Assembly: GCA_029265815.1 (NCBI GenBank)
Contig: JAJUGU010000001.1
Coordinates: forward strand, 547,941 to 611,940
Reading direction: 5' to 3'
Length of the DNA: 64,000 nucleotides
DNA from: Anaerolineaceae bacterium
GTDB lineage: Bacteria; Chloroflexota; Anaerolineae; Anaerolineales; Anaerolineaceae
This document shows positions 49,428 through 59,050 of this stretch, in pieces. Position 1 is the first letter of the stretch. The number at the start of each line of letters is the position of its first letter. The position numbers were made by a program, and so were the translations under genes. The notes below the pieces were generated by a model, which ran no database searches, was not told the DNA's origin, and saw nothing but the letters and a program-made list of their open reading frames with translations.

Positions 49428-50726
49428 ATGCCTCTTGATATTGTGATAGGAACACAATGGGGGGATGAAGGTAAAGGCCGCGTAGTAGATCTTTTCGCAG
49501 AAAACTCACATCTCGTCGCACGCTACAACGGCGGTGATAATGCCGGACATACGGTTACTGTTGCAGATAAAATTTACAAATTACACGTCATTCCTACAGG
49601 AGTGATCCATCCGCAAACGTTTTGCGTTTTAGGAAACGGAATGGTCATCAATCCCGGCACCGTGATAGAAGAAATGGATATGCTTCGTTCCACAGGTGTG
49701 GAAATCAATCCGGCGAGATTGATGATTTCTGACGCCGCCCAGTTAATCACGCCTGGCCACCGGTTGCTCGACCGCGCACAGGATGCCGCACTGGGTAAAA
49801 ACCAGATCGGTACAACCGGGCGGGGAATTGGTCCCGCGTATGTAGACAAAGCTGCTCGTTCAGGCTTGCGCGTTGGCGAGATTTTAGATCGTCACTCATT
49901 TCCTGATCGATTGCGTGCTCATTTCACTGATATCAATAAACGCCTCTCCGCATTATATTCGCAGCCAGAGATCGACGTAGAAAAATACACAGCCGAGTAT
50001 CTCGAAAAAGCAGAATCTCTTCGGCCATATATTAAACGCATCGGCCCCGAAATTCAGACCGCCTTGAAGATGGGCAAGACCGTCCTCGCAGAAGGCGCGC
50101 AGGGTTCGCTATTAGATCTTGAACAGGGTACCTATCCCTTCGTCACCAGTTCTTGCACCACAGCAGCCGGTGTTTTTAGCGGGCTGGGGATTGGCATACA
50201 ACCAGTGCGCAAGGTGGTCGGAGTGGCAAAGGCATTTCAGACCCGCGTAGGATCAGGTCCCTTCCCGACCGAGCAAGCCGGAGAAATTGCAAGTTTTCTT
50301 CGTGGCAGCGGCTCCAAGCCCTGGGATGAATTTGGAACAACGACTGGACGCCCTCGCCGGGTGGGGTGGCTGGATCTTGTTCTTTTACGCTATACGCAAG
50401 AAATCAACGGCCTTACTGAATTATTCCTTACCAAGTTGGATATCCTTTCAGGACTAGAACAAATTCAGGTATGCGTAGCCTATGAGAGAGAAGGCCGAAA
50501 GATCGATATGCTTGATTTTTCCTGTGACGCAAAATCCCTGGCACAGTGTGTGCCGGTGTACGAATCTCTGCCAGGGTGGAAAGAAGATCTGAGTCTGTGC
50601 CGTCGCTGGCAAGACCTACCAGTCAACGCACGCGCTTACATTGAAGCGATCGAAGAAAAAACAGGTATTCCCATCACGACCATTTCCGTTGGCTCCGAAC
50701 GTACAGCAACGATCTATAGAGATTAA
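49428..50726 (+). CDS. purA: Adenylosuccinate synthetase
   Basis: It joins IMP and aspartate using GTP on the way to AMP. The GTP-binding GTQWGDEGKGRVVD (residues 8-21), NGGDNAGHTV, TTGRGIGPAYVDKAAR and GSGPFPTEQ are intact, and 432 residues is standard. AAGGAT before ATG 49428 is a good ribosome site. It lies between hpt copy 2 and purB. Confidence 0.97.
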   Translation: MPLDIVIGTQWGDEGKGRVVDLFAENSHLVARYNGGDNAGHTVTVADKIYKLHVIPTGVIHPQTFCVLGNGMVINPGTVIEEMDMLRSTGVEINPARLMISDAAQLITPGHRLLDRAQDAALGKNQIGTTGRGIGPAYVDKAARSGLRVGEILDRHSFPDRLRAHFTDINKRLSALYSQPEIDVEKYTAEYLEKAESLRPYIKRIGPEIQTALKMGKTVLAEGAQGSLLDLEQGTYPFVTSSCTTAAGVFSGLGIGIQPVRKVVGVAKAFQTRVGSGPFPTEQAGEIASFLRGSGSKPWDEFGTTTGRPRRVGWLDLVLLRYTQEINGLTELFLTKLDILSGLEQIQVCVAYEREGRKIDMLDFSCDAKSLAQCVPVYESLPGWKEDLSLCRRWQDLPVNARAYIEAIEEKTGIPITTISVGSERTATIYRD

Positions 50727-50727
50727 C

Positions 50728-52116
50728 ATGTCCTCTTTCGAGAATTATCAGAGTCCATTTTCATGGCGATATGGCTCACCCGAGATGCGCAGAATTTGGG
50801 GGGAGGAAAACAAAAGACGGTTATGGCGCAGGTTATGGGTAGCTATGGCTGAAGCGCAAATCGAATGGAACCTGGTCACTCATGCCCAATTACAGGAATT
50901 AAAAGAAAACGAAGGCAATATTGACATTCAAAAATCGTTAGAAATTGAAAAACACATTCACCATGATTTGATGGCCGAATTGAAGGTCTTTGCAGAGCAA
51001 TGCACAACCGCTGGTGGGATCATTCACCTCGGTGCGACATCCATGGATATCAAAGACAATGCAGAGATTCTACAAATTGCCCAATCACTGGATTTGTTAC
51101 TGAGTCGCCTGCGGGTTTTACTTGGAAACCTGGCTGGCTGCATCGAGCAATATGCCGCAACCCCTGTAATGGCTTTTACTCACCTTCAGCCTGCTGAACC
51201 TACCACCCTTGGTTATCGTCTGGCGAATTTCGGTCAGGACCTGCTGCAAGACTATCATACACTGAACGAGTCTCGAAAAACCTTGAAAGGGAAAGGATTT
51301 AAAGGAGCCGTCGGGAATGCTGCGTCTTATCAAATGCTATATGGCGAAGAAGGAGCCATAAGATTTGAAAAAGCAATCAGCCAGAAATTGGAGTTGCCTT
51401 TCTATCCGATTACCACACAGACCTATACCCGCAAACAGGATTTTTCGATTTTAACAGCCCTCTCCAGCCTGGCAGCAACCGCATATAAATTTGCGTTTGA
51501 TCTGCGTTTTCTACAAAGTGAAACCATCGGAGAACTTGCTGAACCATTCGGGGCTGAACAGGTTGGCTCCTCAGCAATGCCCTTCAAACGCAATCCAATC
51601 CTGTGTGAGAAAATTGATTCTCTCGCCCGCAGCCTTTCAGCAGCCCCACTGGTCGCCTGGAATAACTACGCGCATTCTTTACTTGAGCGTACACTGGACG
51701 ATAGCGCAAATCGCCGTTCCTTACTCCCTGAATCCTTTTTGTCTGTCGATGAAATTTTGCTCACCCTTATTCACATCCTTGAAAATATTCAGGTGAAAAC
51801 GGTCTCGATTCAAAAAACGATTGATCAATTTGGACCATTTTCTGCCATCGAGCGTATCTTGATGGCCGCAGTGCAAAACGGCGCAAACCGGCAAGAAATT
51901 CATGAAATCCTTCGTCAATTAAGTCTGAAGGCGTGGGAGGCAGTACAATCCGGGGCGAACAACCCGCTGGTTGAACTCGTCCGTCACGATCATGAGATCA
52001 TGCAGTGGATTACCCCGGATGCTTTACAAAAGTTGTTTGATGTTAAGGAATACACAGGTAGAGCTGAAAGTTTGGCAAGAGAGATGGCTCAAGTGATCAA
52101 ACAACAAATTGCATAA
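50728..52116 (+). CDS. purB: Adenylosuccinate lyase
   Basis: It splits adenylosuccinate to AMP and fumarate, and SAICAR to AICAR. The signature GSSAMPFKRNP, the THLQPAEPTTLGYR block and the TSMDIKDNAE loop identify it. ATG 50728 (MSSFENYQSPF) is one base after the purA stop; the track start 50641 is inside purA. The length of 462 residues is normal. Together with purA it completes the IMP to AMP step. Confidence 0.96.
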   Translation: MSSFENYQSPFSWRYGSPEMRRIWGEENKRRLWRRLWVAMAEAQIEWNLVTHAQLQELKENEGNIDIQKSLEIEKHIHHDLMAELKVFAEQCTTAGGIIHLGATSMDIKDNAEILQIAQSLDLLLSRLRVLLGNLAGCIEQYAATPVMAFTHLQPAEPTTLGYRLANFGQDLLQDYHTLNESRKTLKGKGFKGAVGNAASYQMLYGEEGAIRFEKAISQKLELPFYPITTQTYTRKQDFSILTALSSLAATAYKFAFDLRFLQSETIGELAEPFGAEQVGSSAMPFKRNPILCEKIDSLARSLSAAPLVAWNNYAHSLLERTLDDSANRRSLLPESFLSVDEILLTLIHILENIQVKTVSIQKTIDQFGPFSAIERILMAAVQNGANRQEIHEILRQLSLKAWEAVQSGANNPLVELVRHDHEIMQWITPDALQKLFDVKEYTGRAESLAREMAQVIKQQIA

Positions 52117-52179
52117 ATCTTTTTTTACCAATTTTCGATCTATCAGCCATAAAACAAATAAATTCATCCACTTTTTGAC

Positions 52180-52210
52180 TTGACATTAATGTTACGTCAT
52201 AGTTTATACT
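52180..52210 (+). promoter_or_regulatory. MerR-type promoter with a 19-base spacer
   Basis: TTGACA, a 19-base spacer and TATACT precede the merR-like gene by six bases. The long spacer with a TGAC-N11-GTCA dyad within it is the classic layout that MerR family activators correct by twisting DNA. The expected start site coincides with the ATG, so the mRNA is probably leaderless. Confidence 0.75.
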
Positions 52211-52216
52211 CTCCTC

Positions 52217-52984
52217 ATGCATAAAACAGAATCTTACACCATCAAGCAGCTGGCTGATCTTGCCGGCATTAGTATTCGCACCCTCCATTATTATGATCAG
52301 ATTGGGCTGATCAAACCGGAGCGTATTGCTGAAAATGGCTACCGACATTATGGAAAGCAACAGCTTCTGCTTCTCCAGCAGGTCCTCTTTTTTCGCGAGT
52401 TGGATTTCAGCCTGAATCAAATTAAAAATATCCTTAATACCCCTGCGCTGGATCTGGTAAAACTTTTACAGACGCACAAGCAATCTTTGAAAGCAAAAAC
52501 TGAACGACTAACGCAATTGATCGACACAATCGATAAGACCATCAAGACACTGGAAGGAGAATTTGAAATGAAAGAAACCGAATTTTTTCAGGGATTTTCT
52601 GAAGAGAAACAGGCTGAATATCAAAAATACGCCGAGGAACACTGGGACCGGAAACTCGTCAATCAATCTTCGCAGCGATGGAACAAGTTGACCAATGATG
52701 AAAAACGCACCCTTTTAGCTGAAGGGGAGCGCATCACAAAGGAGATTGTGAAATCCATTCCATTAGGCCCGTCCGACCCACAGGTCCAATCACTGGTCAC
52801 AGAATGGCATGCATATATTAACCGGTTTTATGACTGCAGTTTCAAAATTTTGTTAGGTTTAGCAAAGGGCTATACCGAACACCCAGACTTTATCACTTTT
52901 TACCGCAAAATTCACCCTGAAATGCCTGAATTTCTATACAATGCAATAAAGATCTACTGCTCCGCTCATGGGGTCAACGAATAA
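52217..52984 (+). CDS. MerR-family regulator with a TipAS-type effector domain
   Basis: The N-terminal MerR domain (residues 8-75) contains IKQLADLAGISIRTLHYYDQIGLIKPERIAENGYRHY-type sequence, followed by a dimerisation helix. From about residue 115, FFQGFSEEKQAEYQKYAEEHWD and the repeated W/H-rich helices resemble TipAS, the multidrug-binding domain of TipAL and of Mta/SkgA relatives. The protein should activate its own promoter, and perhaps transporter genes elsewhere, on binding a hydrophobic or peptide drug. The ATG lies at the predicted transcription start with no ribosome site. Confidence 0.9.
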   Translation: MHKTESYTIKQLADLAGISIRTLHYYDQIGLIKPERIAENGYRHYGKQQLLLLQQVLFFRELDFSLNQIKNILNTPALDLVKLLQTHKQSLKAKTERLTQLIDTIDKTIKTLEGEFEMKETEFFQGFSEEKQAEYQKYAEEHWDRKLVNQSSQRWNKLTNDEKRTLLAEGERITKEIVKSIPLGPSDPQVQSLVTEWHAYINRFYDCSFKILLGLAKGYTEHPDFITFYRKIHPEMPEFLYNAIKIYCSAHGVNE

Positions 52985-52988
52985 CAAA

Positions 52989-53034
52989 CACACTCCTGGT
53001 AGATTCTTCAAACCAGGAGTGTGCTTTTTTTTTA
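52989..53034 (+). terminator. Terminator of the merR-like gene
   Basis: CACACTCCTGGT and ACCAGGAGTGTG pair over an 11-base loop, followed by CTTTTTTTTT. It lies between the convergent merR-like gene and uvrA. Confidence 0.92.
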
Positions 53035-53045
53035 TTAATGATTGA

Positions 53046-55943
53046 CTAATGACAATGCTGGCCGTGCAGGTCAAGATAAGCTTTCAAGAACTGACCGGTA
53101 TAAGAATGGGGATTCTCGCAGATCTCCTTGGGGGTTCCGCAGGCAACCAGTTCACCACCCCGGTCGCCTCCTTCAGGTCCAAGGTCGATAATATAATCCG
53201 CGACTTTGATAATATCCAGGTTGTGCTCAATGATCAAAACGGAATTACCGCTATTCACCAGATCTTGCAGCACATCGATCAACATATGAACATCTGCGGC
53301 ATGCAATCCAACAGAAGGCTCATCCAACACATATAAAGTCCTTCCGGTTGCCCGTCTCGAAAGCTCCCTCGAAAGCTTTACGCGTTGTGCCTCTCCACCA
53401 GAAAGGGTTGTTCCTGGTTGACCTATGCGGATATAGCCCAGACCCACTCTTTCCAGTGTTTTCAGTTTATTATGAATGGCTGGAATGCTGGAGAAAATTT
53501 CCAATCCCTCTTCGACTGTCAGATCCAAGATATCAGCGATCGAGCGTCCTTTGAATTTCACCTGAAGTGTTTCACGGTTGAAACGGCTCCCATGGCACAC
53601 ATCGCAGGGAACATAAATATCGGGCAGGAATTGCATTTCGATGCGCATCTGTCCCTGACCCTGACATGCCTCACAGCGCCCCCCATGAACATTAAAAGAG
53701 AACCGGCCGGCTTTATATCCGCGCATCTTGCTCTCTGGCAACCCGGCGAACAAAGTCCGGATCTCATCGAACATACCCGTATATGTTGCAGGATTCGAAC
53801 GCGGACTGCGGCCGATTGGAGATTGATCGATGTTGATAATCTTATCGAGATACTGCAATCCTTCGATGCGATCATATTCGCCAGGTGTGGTGTGTGCTCG
53901 ATTCAGATCTCGGGCCAGTATGTTGTATAAAAGGTCGACCATTAAGGTTGATTTACCTGATCCCGAGACACCGGTGATACAGACAAATTGACCCAAAGGG
54001 ATCTCAACGTCCAGGTTCTTTAAATTATTCGCTCGCGCTCCGATGATTTTGAGTGCTTTTCCATTGCGCGGATGGAGTTTCGCGGGAATAGGTACTTTCT
54101 TCCTTCCTGATAGGTACGCACCCGTAAGACTCTTTGGGTGTTTGAGGATATCCTCTACTGTACCTTCAGCCACGACTTTCCCACCATGTTCGCCAGCTCC
54201 CGGTCCCAGATCTAAAATCCAGTCCGCGGCTCGGATCGTTTCATCATCATGCTCAACCACCAGCACGGTGTTTCCCTGATCGCGCAGCTGTTTTAAAGTT
54301 TCCAATAATTTTGCATTGTCGCGTGCGTGCAAACCGATCGAGGGTTCATCAAGAACATAAAGCACCCCCATTAACCCTGAGCCGATTTGAGTTGCCAGGC
54401 GGATGCGTTGAGCCTCACCACCTGAAAGAGAAGCTGCTGAACGGCTGAGCGTCAGATAATCCAATCCAACGTTTACCAGAAAGCCCAGGCGTGCTTTGAT
54501 CTCCTTAAGGATGCGTTCAGAAATGACCAATTCACGGGCAGACAATACACCAGAGCTGGATAATTGATTAATAAATTCAAGCGTTCGATTGATCGGCCAT
54601 TTCGTTATTTCGACAATATTTTTATCCAAAACCGTAACAGCCAGCGCTTCAGGCCGTAATCGCTCACCATTACAGGTTGGACACGGCCGGTCGCTCATAA
54701 ATTCGCTGATCTTACCTCGGATATACTCTGAATTCGTCTCACGAAACCGGCGCATGAGATTGGGGATAACACCCTCGAAGTTGATCTGCAGCGAGGTCTT
54801 GCGTTCATTGCGCCCCACCATAGTCATGTTAACTTGCTGGTTTCCCGTTCCATAGAGGATTTTATTTAAATCGTCTTCAGGGATCGTGTTTACAGGCGCG
54901 TTGAGATTAATATGGTAATGCCTGGCAACGGCTTCCACCATCTGCCAATAGTAACCCCCTTGTTCGCGCGGACCATTCCACTCAAGAGCTAGGATGGCTC
55001 CCTCGCTCAACGGTCGTTCGCGATCAGGAATCAATAGATCCGGATCAATTTCAGGTCGGCTGCCCAAACCCTGACAATCAGGGCAGGCACCATGCGGTGT
55101 GTTGAAAGAAAATGTCCGCGGTTCAATCTCTGGAATGCTGATACCGTGTTCGGGGCAGGCAAGATGTTCCGAGAAAAAGAGATCTACGGGAGGATTTAAT
55201 GATAGGTTTTGAACCGTGAGATACCCTTCGCCGACCTTTAATCCCGTTTCGACTGAATCTGTTAATCTTGAGCTGAACGAGCGGGCATCTTCCTCTTCAG
55301 CGGCATGAGTAATCACCACCCGGTCAACCACCGCCTCGATTGTGTGAATTTTATAACGGTCAAGCGTTACTTCATCATCAAGGTTATAAACCTGACCATC
55401 CACACGCACCCTGATAAAACCTGCCTTACGAACCTCATCAAATACCGCCTGATAGGTACCTTTGCGGGCTCTCACCACTGGAGCCAGGATGAGCAGCTTG
55501 GTTCCTTCTGGGAGAGCCTCAATTTGATCCACAATTTCCTGCGCAGACTGTTTTACAACTACCTTTCCACAGACCGGGCAGTGTGGAACGCCGATACGCG
55601 CGAAAAGCAAACGCAGGTAGTCATAGATTTCGGTAACCGTCCCAACCGTAGAACGAGGGTTATGTGAGGTGGCTTTTTGATCAATGGAAACAGCCGGAGA
55701 AAGGCCATCAATATAATCCACATCTGGTTTTTCCATCTGTCCCAGAAATTGTCGGGCATAGGAAGAAAGCGATTCAACATAGCGGCGCTGCCCTTCAGCA
55801 AAAATCGTGTCGAACGCCAGAGAGCTTTTACCAGAACCAGACAACCCCGTGATCACCACCAGTTTATCTCGTGGAATTTCAACGGTAATATTTTTTAGAT
55901 TATGTGCCCGCGCACCCACGACGCGGATAGATTCTTGAGTCAT
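53046..55943 (-). CDS. uvrA: Excinuclease ABC subunit A
   Basis: UvrA is the damage-recognition ATPase of nucleotide excision repair. Two ABC modules are visible: Walker [15 protein letters not shown] near residue 33 and [11 protein letters not shown] near 650, with signatures [14 protein letters not shown] and [16 protein letters not shown]. The zinc fingers CPVCGK and [27 protein letters not shown] are in place, and 965 residues is normal. It stands alone, without uvrB beside it, and has an SOS-like 12-mer in its leader. Confidence 0.97.
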   Translation of the reverse strand: MTQESIRVVGARAHNLKNITVEIPRDKLVVITGLSGSGKSSLAFDTIFAEGQRRYVESLSSYARQFLGQMEKPDVDYIDGLSPAVSIDQKATSHNPRSTVGTVTEIYDYLRLLFARIGVPHCPVCGKVVVKQSAQEIVDQIEALPEGTKLLILAPVVRARKGTYQAVFDEVRKAGFIRVRVDGQVYNLDDEVTLDRYKIHTIEAVVDRVVITHAAEEEDARSFSSRLTDSVETGLKVGEGYLTVQNLSLNPPVDLFFSEHLACPEHGISIPEIEPRTFSFNTPHGACPDCQGLGSRPEIDPDLLIPDRERPLSEGAILALEWNGPREQGGYYWQMVEAVARHYHINLNAPVNTIPEDDLNKILYGTGNQQVNMTMVGRNERKTSLQINFEGVIPNLMRRFRETNSEYIRGKISEFMSDRPCPTCNGERLRPEALAVTVLDKNIVEITKWPINRTLEFINQLSSSGVLSARELVISERILKEIKARLGFLVNVGLDYLTLSRSAASLSGGEAQRIRLATQIGSGLMGVLYVLDEPSIGLHARDNAKLLETLKQLRDQGNTVLVVEHDDETIRAADWILDLGPGAGEHGGKVVAEGTVEDILKHPKSLTGAYLSGRKKVPIPAKLHPRNGKALKIIGARANNLKNLDVEIPLGQFVCITGVSGSGKSTLMVDLLYNILARDLNRAHTTPGEYDRIEGLQYLDKIINIDQSPIGRSPRSNPATYTGMFDEIRTLFAGLPESKMRGYKAGRFSFNVHGGRCEACQGQGQMRIEMQFLPDIYVPCDVCHGSRFNRETLQVKFKGRSIADILDLTVEEGLEIFSSIPAIHNKLKTLERVGLGYIRIGQPGTTLSGGEAQRVKLSRELSRRATGRTLYVLDEPSVGLHAADVHMLIDVLQDLVNSGNSVLIIEHNLDIIKVADYIIDLGPEGGDRGGELVACGTPKEICENPHSYTGQFLKAYLDLHGQHCH

Positions 55944-55957
55944 AAACCATCCTGGTC

Positions 55958-55969
55958 GAACATTTATTC
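55958..55969 (-). promoter_or_regulatory. SOS-like 12-mer at the uvrA promoter
   Basis: On the minus strand GAATAAATGTTC, one base from GAAC-N4-GTTC, lies 15 bases before uvrA and after a TATAGA -10-like hexamer. It matches the recA site GAACAAATGTAC at 10 of 12 positions. Shared spacing and identity suggest one repressor, LexA or similar. Confidence 0.45.
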
Positions 55970-56086
55970 TATATCAATAATTCTATCACAAAACCAACCA
56001 ATTATTATACCCGTTTCAATAAAACATTCTTCTCTACCTATTAATATTCAGTCGTGGTTTTCTTTTCTTCCGAACCTGGCAGTGTT

Positions 56087-56116
56087 TTGACAAATTGTAG
56101 ACACATTATGTATAAT
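56087..56116 (+). promoter_or_regulatory. ldh promoter
   Basis: TTGACA, an 18-base spacer and TATAAT lie about 60 bases before the ldh start, a strong constitutive sigma-70 promoter. Confidence 0.82.
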
Positions 56117-56173
56117 TATGATAATAATAGTCTTAATTGCAAATCGATTACAGACTGCAGGAAAGGATATTTT

Positions 56174-57133
56174 ATGAGAGAAAGTAAACACAAACCCATC
56201 CGCGTCGCAATCGTCGGTGTTGGAAATGTAGGTGCAACCTTTGCCTATGCTTTATTGCAAAGTGGTCTGGCTGGTGAAATTGTTTTGATCGATCAAAACA
56301 GGGTCAAAGCCGAAGGGGAAGCGATGGATTTAAGTCATGCGGTTCCACTCACTCACCCCACCAAAATCTGGGCCGGAGATTATACCGACTGTAAAGGTGC
56401 TGCGATAACAGTAGTTACTGCCGGCACATCTCAGAAGCCAGGCGAAACCCGGCTCGATCTCGTACACCGCAATTACAGCATTCTTCAAGGTGTGATCCCT
56501 GAGATTGTGAAGCATAATCCCAACGGGATGCTGCTCATTGCCTCGAATCCGGTAGACATCCTGGCCTATGCTGCATGGAAGATTTCCAATTTACCAGCAG
56601 AGCGGGTGATTGGTTCAGGTACGATCCTGGATACCGCGCGTTTCCGATCAGCCCTCAGCCACCACGTTGGAGTTGATTCCCGCAGCGTCCATGCTTATAT
56701 CATTGGCGAACATGGTGACAGCGAAGTGCCGGTCTGGTCGCTGGCGAATGTAGCAGGCATGAACCTTCAGGAATATTGTATGTCGAATTGTAGAGAATAT
56801 GAACCGCAAGTCTATGAAAAGATATTTGAGAAAACCCGCGATGCAGCCTATGAGATCATTCAGAGAAAAGGTGCCACCTATTACGCAATTGCCAGTGGGT
56901 TAGTGCGGATTGTTGAAGCCATTCTCCGTGGTCAGGATACCGTTCTTTGCGTTTCAACCCTCGTTAACGAGTATTATGGGATCAATGATGTTTTCTTCAG
57001 TTTACCCTGCGTGATCGGCCATAATGGGGTTTCAAAAGCCATTCATTTATCGTTGAACGAAAAAGAACAGCAAGGGATTCAAAAATCTGCCGAAGTATTA
57101 CAAGAGATTCTTCATGAAATTGGCCTGCGGTGA
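56174..57133 (+). CDS. ldh: L-lactate dehydrogenase
   Basis: It reduces pyruvate to lactate, regenerating NAD in fermentation. The NAD fold GVGNVGATFAY, TAGTSQKPGETRLDL with Q87 and R93, ASNPVDI and catalytic H180 in GEHGDSE are seen. Gln at position 87, where malate dehydrogenases have Arg, supports lactate specificity. I use ATG 56174 with AGGAAAGGA upstream; the track ORF starts 40 codons earlier inside the promoter. The length of 319 residues is normal. Confidence 0.95.
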   Translation: MRESKHKPIRVAIVGVGNVGATFAYALLQSGLAGEIVLIDQNRVKAEGEAMDLSHAVPLTHPTKIWAGDYTDCKGAAITVVTAGTSQKPGETRLDLVHRNYSILQGVIPEIVKHNPNGMLLIASNPVDILAYAAWKISNLPAERVIGSGTILDTARFRSALSHHVGVDSRSVHAYIIGEHGDSEVPVWSLANVAGMNLQEYCMSNCREYEPQVYEKIFEKTRDAAYEIIQRKGATYYAIASGLVRIVEAILRGQDTVLCVSTLVNEYYGINDVFFSLPCVIGHNGVSKAIHLSLNEKEQQGIQKSAEVLQEILHEIGLR

Positions 57134-57202
57134 AAACCATCTGATTAACAGGACTTATGTATAATTTCCATAAGAATAATCCCTGTAGTGAAAGGAATCA
57201 GT

Positions 57203-58543
57203 ATGGAATCATCGACGGTAATGGATGCGGAATCTGAAAAACAGCATAAGTTAGCCATTAGGGCCTGGACGATGTATGACTGGGCAAATTCATCCTTCGC
57301 CACCACAATCATGGCAGCAGTCTTACCTGTATATTATGCAACCTTGGGAGCAGCAGGCGAATCTTCAGCAATGATGACCTCTCGATGGGGATTCACCACC
57401 GCCTTTGCTGCTCTAGTCGCCGCTGTCATCAGCCCGGTTCTCGGAGCAGTAGCAGATTTTCGCGGTTCGAAGAAAAAGTTCCTCACCATTTTCATGCTCC
57501 TGGGTGTGATCTCGACGGCATTATTGTTCATTCCCAATAAATCAGGTGATTGGCTGATTGCTTCGATCTTTTTCATCTTCGCAAACATCGGTTTTGCCGG
57601 AAGCCTGGTTTATTATGATGCGCTGCTGCCCCATGTAGCCCGGGCAGATGAGATCGACCAGGTATCATCCCGTGGTTATATGATGGGATACATCGGTGGC
57701 GGTATTCTGCTTGCCGTAAACCTGGTAATGATCATGGTCATTCCTTCGATCTTTCCTGCCATTGGTACAGGATTGATGACCCGTCTTTCCTTCGTCACTG
57801 TAGCCATCTGGTGGTTCTGTTTCACCCTGCCCCTTCTTTTCCGGGTAAAGGAACCTGTACGCCGAATCGAAGCTGGTGAGGAAAACCTTCAACCGATCAA
57901 AGCCAGTTTCAACCGCCTCAAGAAAACTTTCGGGGAATTAAAAAAATACCGCGACCTTTCTCTCGGGCTTCTGGCCTTTTGGGTTTATGCCAACGGCATC
58001 GGAACGATCATCACTATGGCCACAATCTACGGTAAAGAGTTGCATTTTAGCGATACCACGCTAATTGGTACCCTGTTGATGGTTCAATTCCTGGCGGCAC
58101 CCTTTGCATATCTTTTTGGATGGCTGGCAAAAAAACTTGGCACAAAAAAATCCATTTATCTTAGTCTTGTGATCTACTCTCTGATAGCCATCGCCGGTTA
58201 TTTCCTCTATAAGGAATGGCAATTCTGGGCATTAGGCGCAGCTGTTGCTACTGTTCAGGGTGGTAGCCAGGCGCTGTCGCGTTCGATGATCGGGAAAATG
58301 ATGCCCAAGAGTAAGTCGGCAGAATTCTACGGTTTCTTTAGCGTATTCGAAAAATTCGCCAGTATTCTGGGTCCTTTCATCTTCGGCGTAGTATCGCGAA
58401 TCATGAATGAGTCCAGATTGAGTATCGCTTCTCTGATCGTGTTCTTCGTTTTAGGTATTTTTATCCTGACCAGGGTCAACATTGAGCGCGGTAACCAGGT
58501 AGCACTGCAGGAAGAAGCATCGATGATTTCAGCAAACAGCTAA
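57203..58543 (+). CDS. MFS transporter, UMF1/Atg22-like family
   Basis: It has twelve predicted spans over 446 residues and the marker WTMYDWANSSFATTI near the N-terminus, which defines the UMF1/Atg22-like branch of the major facilitator superfamily. In yeast Atg22 exports amino acids from vacuoles; in bacteria the substrate is generally unknown. ATG 57203 with AAAGGA six bases upstream is the likely start, not the GTG 57188. It lies downstream of ldh in the same orientation after 69 bases and may have its own promoter (TATAAT near 57160). Confidence 0.9.
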   Translation: MESSTVMDAESEKQHKLAIRAWTMYDWANSSFATTIMAAVLPVYYATLGAAGESSAMMTSRWGFTTAFAALVAAVISPVLGAVADFRGSKKKFLTIFMLLGVISTALLFIPNKSGDWLIASIFFIFANIGFAGSLVYYDALLPHVARADEIDQVSSRGYMMGYIGGGILLAVNLVMIMVIPSIFPAIGTGLMTRLSFVTVAIWWFCFTLPLLFRVKEPVRRIEAGEENLQPIKASFNRLKKTFGELKKYRDLSLGLLAFWVYANGIGTIITMATIYGKELHFSDTTLIGTLLMVQFLAAPFAYLFGWLAKKLGTKKSIYLSLVIYSLIAIAGYFLYKEWQFWALGAAVATVQGGSQALSRSMIGKMMPKSKSAEFYGFFSVFEKFASILGPFIFGVVSRIMNESRLSIASLIVFFVLGIFILTRVNIERGNQVALQEEASMISANS

Positions 58544-58550
58544 AAATTAA

Positions 58551-58578
58551 TCCGGGAAGTTTTCACAAACTTCCCGGA
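58551..58578 (-). terminator. Hairpin between the MFS gene and mce
   Basis: TCCGGGAAGTTT and AAACTTCCCGGA form a 12-bp stem with a four-base loop. The U-run is on the minus side (TTAATTTTTAG), so it best terminates the mcm-mce transcript but may stop both. Confidence 0.8.
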
Positions 58579-58623
58579 AAATTATTTGAACAAAATTAGT
58601 GCAGGCATTTTGTTTGCCTGCTA

Positions 58624-59031
58624 TTATTTTGTTACTTCATACAATTCAACCAGCACGCCACCAGTACTCTTGGGATGAACAAACGCCATCTTTCGTCCGG
58701 GAAGCTCGTTAGGAACTTCATTGATCAACCTTACACCCTTGGCTTTGAGTTCTGCCATCATTTCAACGATGTTATCCACTTCAAAGCATAGATGATGCAT
58801 TCCGCCGCCGCGTTCAGCCAGAAACTTGGCCACTCCTGAATCATCTGAGGTCGGTTTTACCAGTTCAACCTCGCTCTCCCCGATAGGGAGGAACGCCACC
58901 ATAGACTTTTGACTGGGTACATCCTCTACATGATGCAATTCGATTCCCATCGCATCCTGCCAGAATTTCAGAGATTCATCAATATCGCTTACAACAACTG
59001 CAACATGATTGATCTTTTTTATTTTTGCCAT
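58624..59031 (-). CDS. mce: Methylmalonyl-CoA epimerase
   Basis: It interconverts the (S)- and (R)-methylmalonyl-CoA isomers. The VOC-fold metal ligands are the His in INHVAVVV, Glu in SEVELVKP, His in GGMHHLCFEV and the C-terminal Glu in GVLVELYE. ATG 59031 is used because AAGGAG precedes it by six bases; the track start extends into the mutase gene. At 135 residues it is normal. It follows the mutase gene by 19 bases, which fixes its role. Confidence 0.94.
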   Translation of the reverse strand: MAKIKKINHVAVVVSDIDESLKFWQDAMGIELHHVEDVPSQKSMVAFLPIGESEVELVKPTSDDSGVAKFLAERGGGMHHLCFEVDNIVEMMAELKAKGVRLINEVPNELPGRKMAFVHPKSTGGVLVELYEVTK

Positions 59032-59050
59032 CGTTTTCTCCTTTAGCTGA

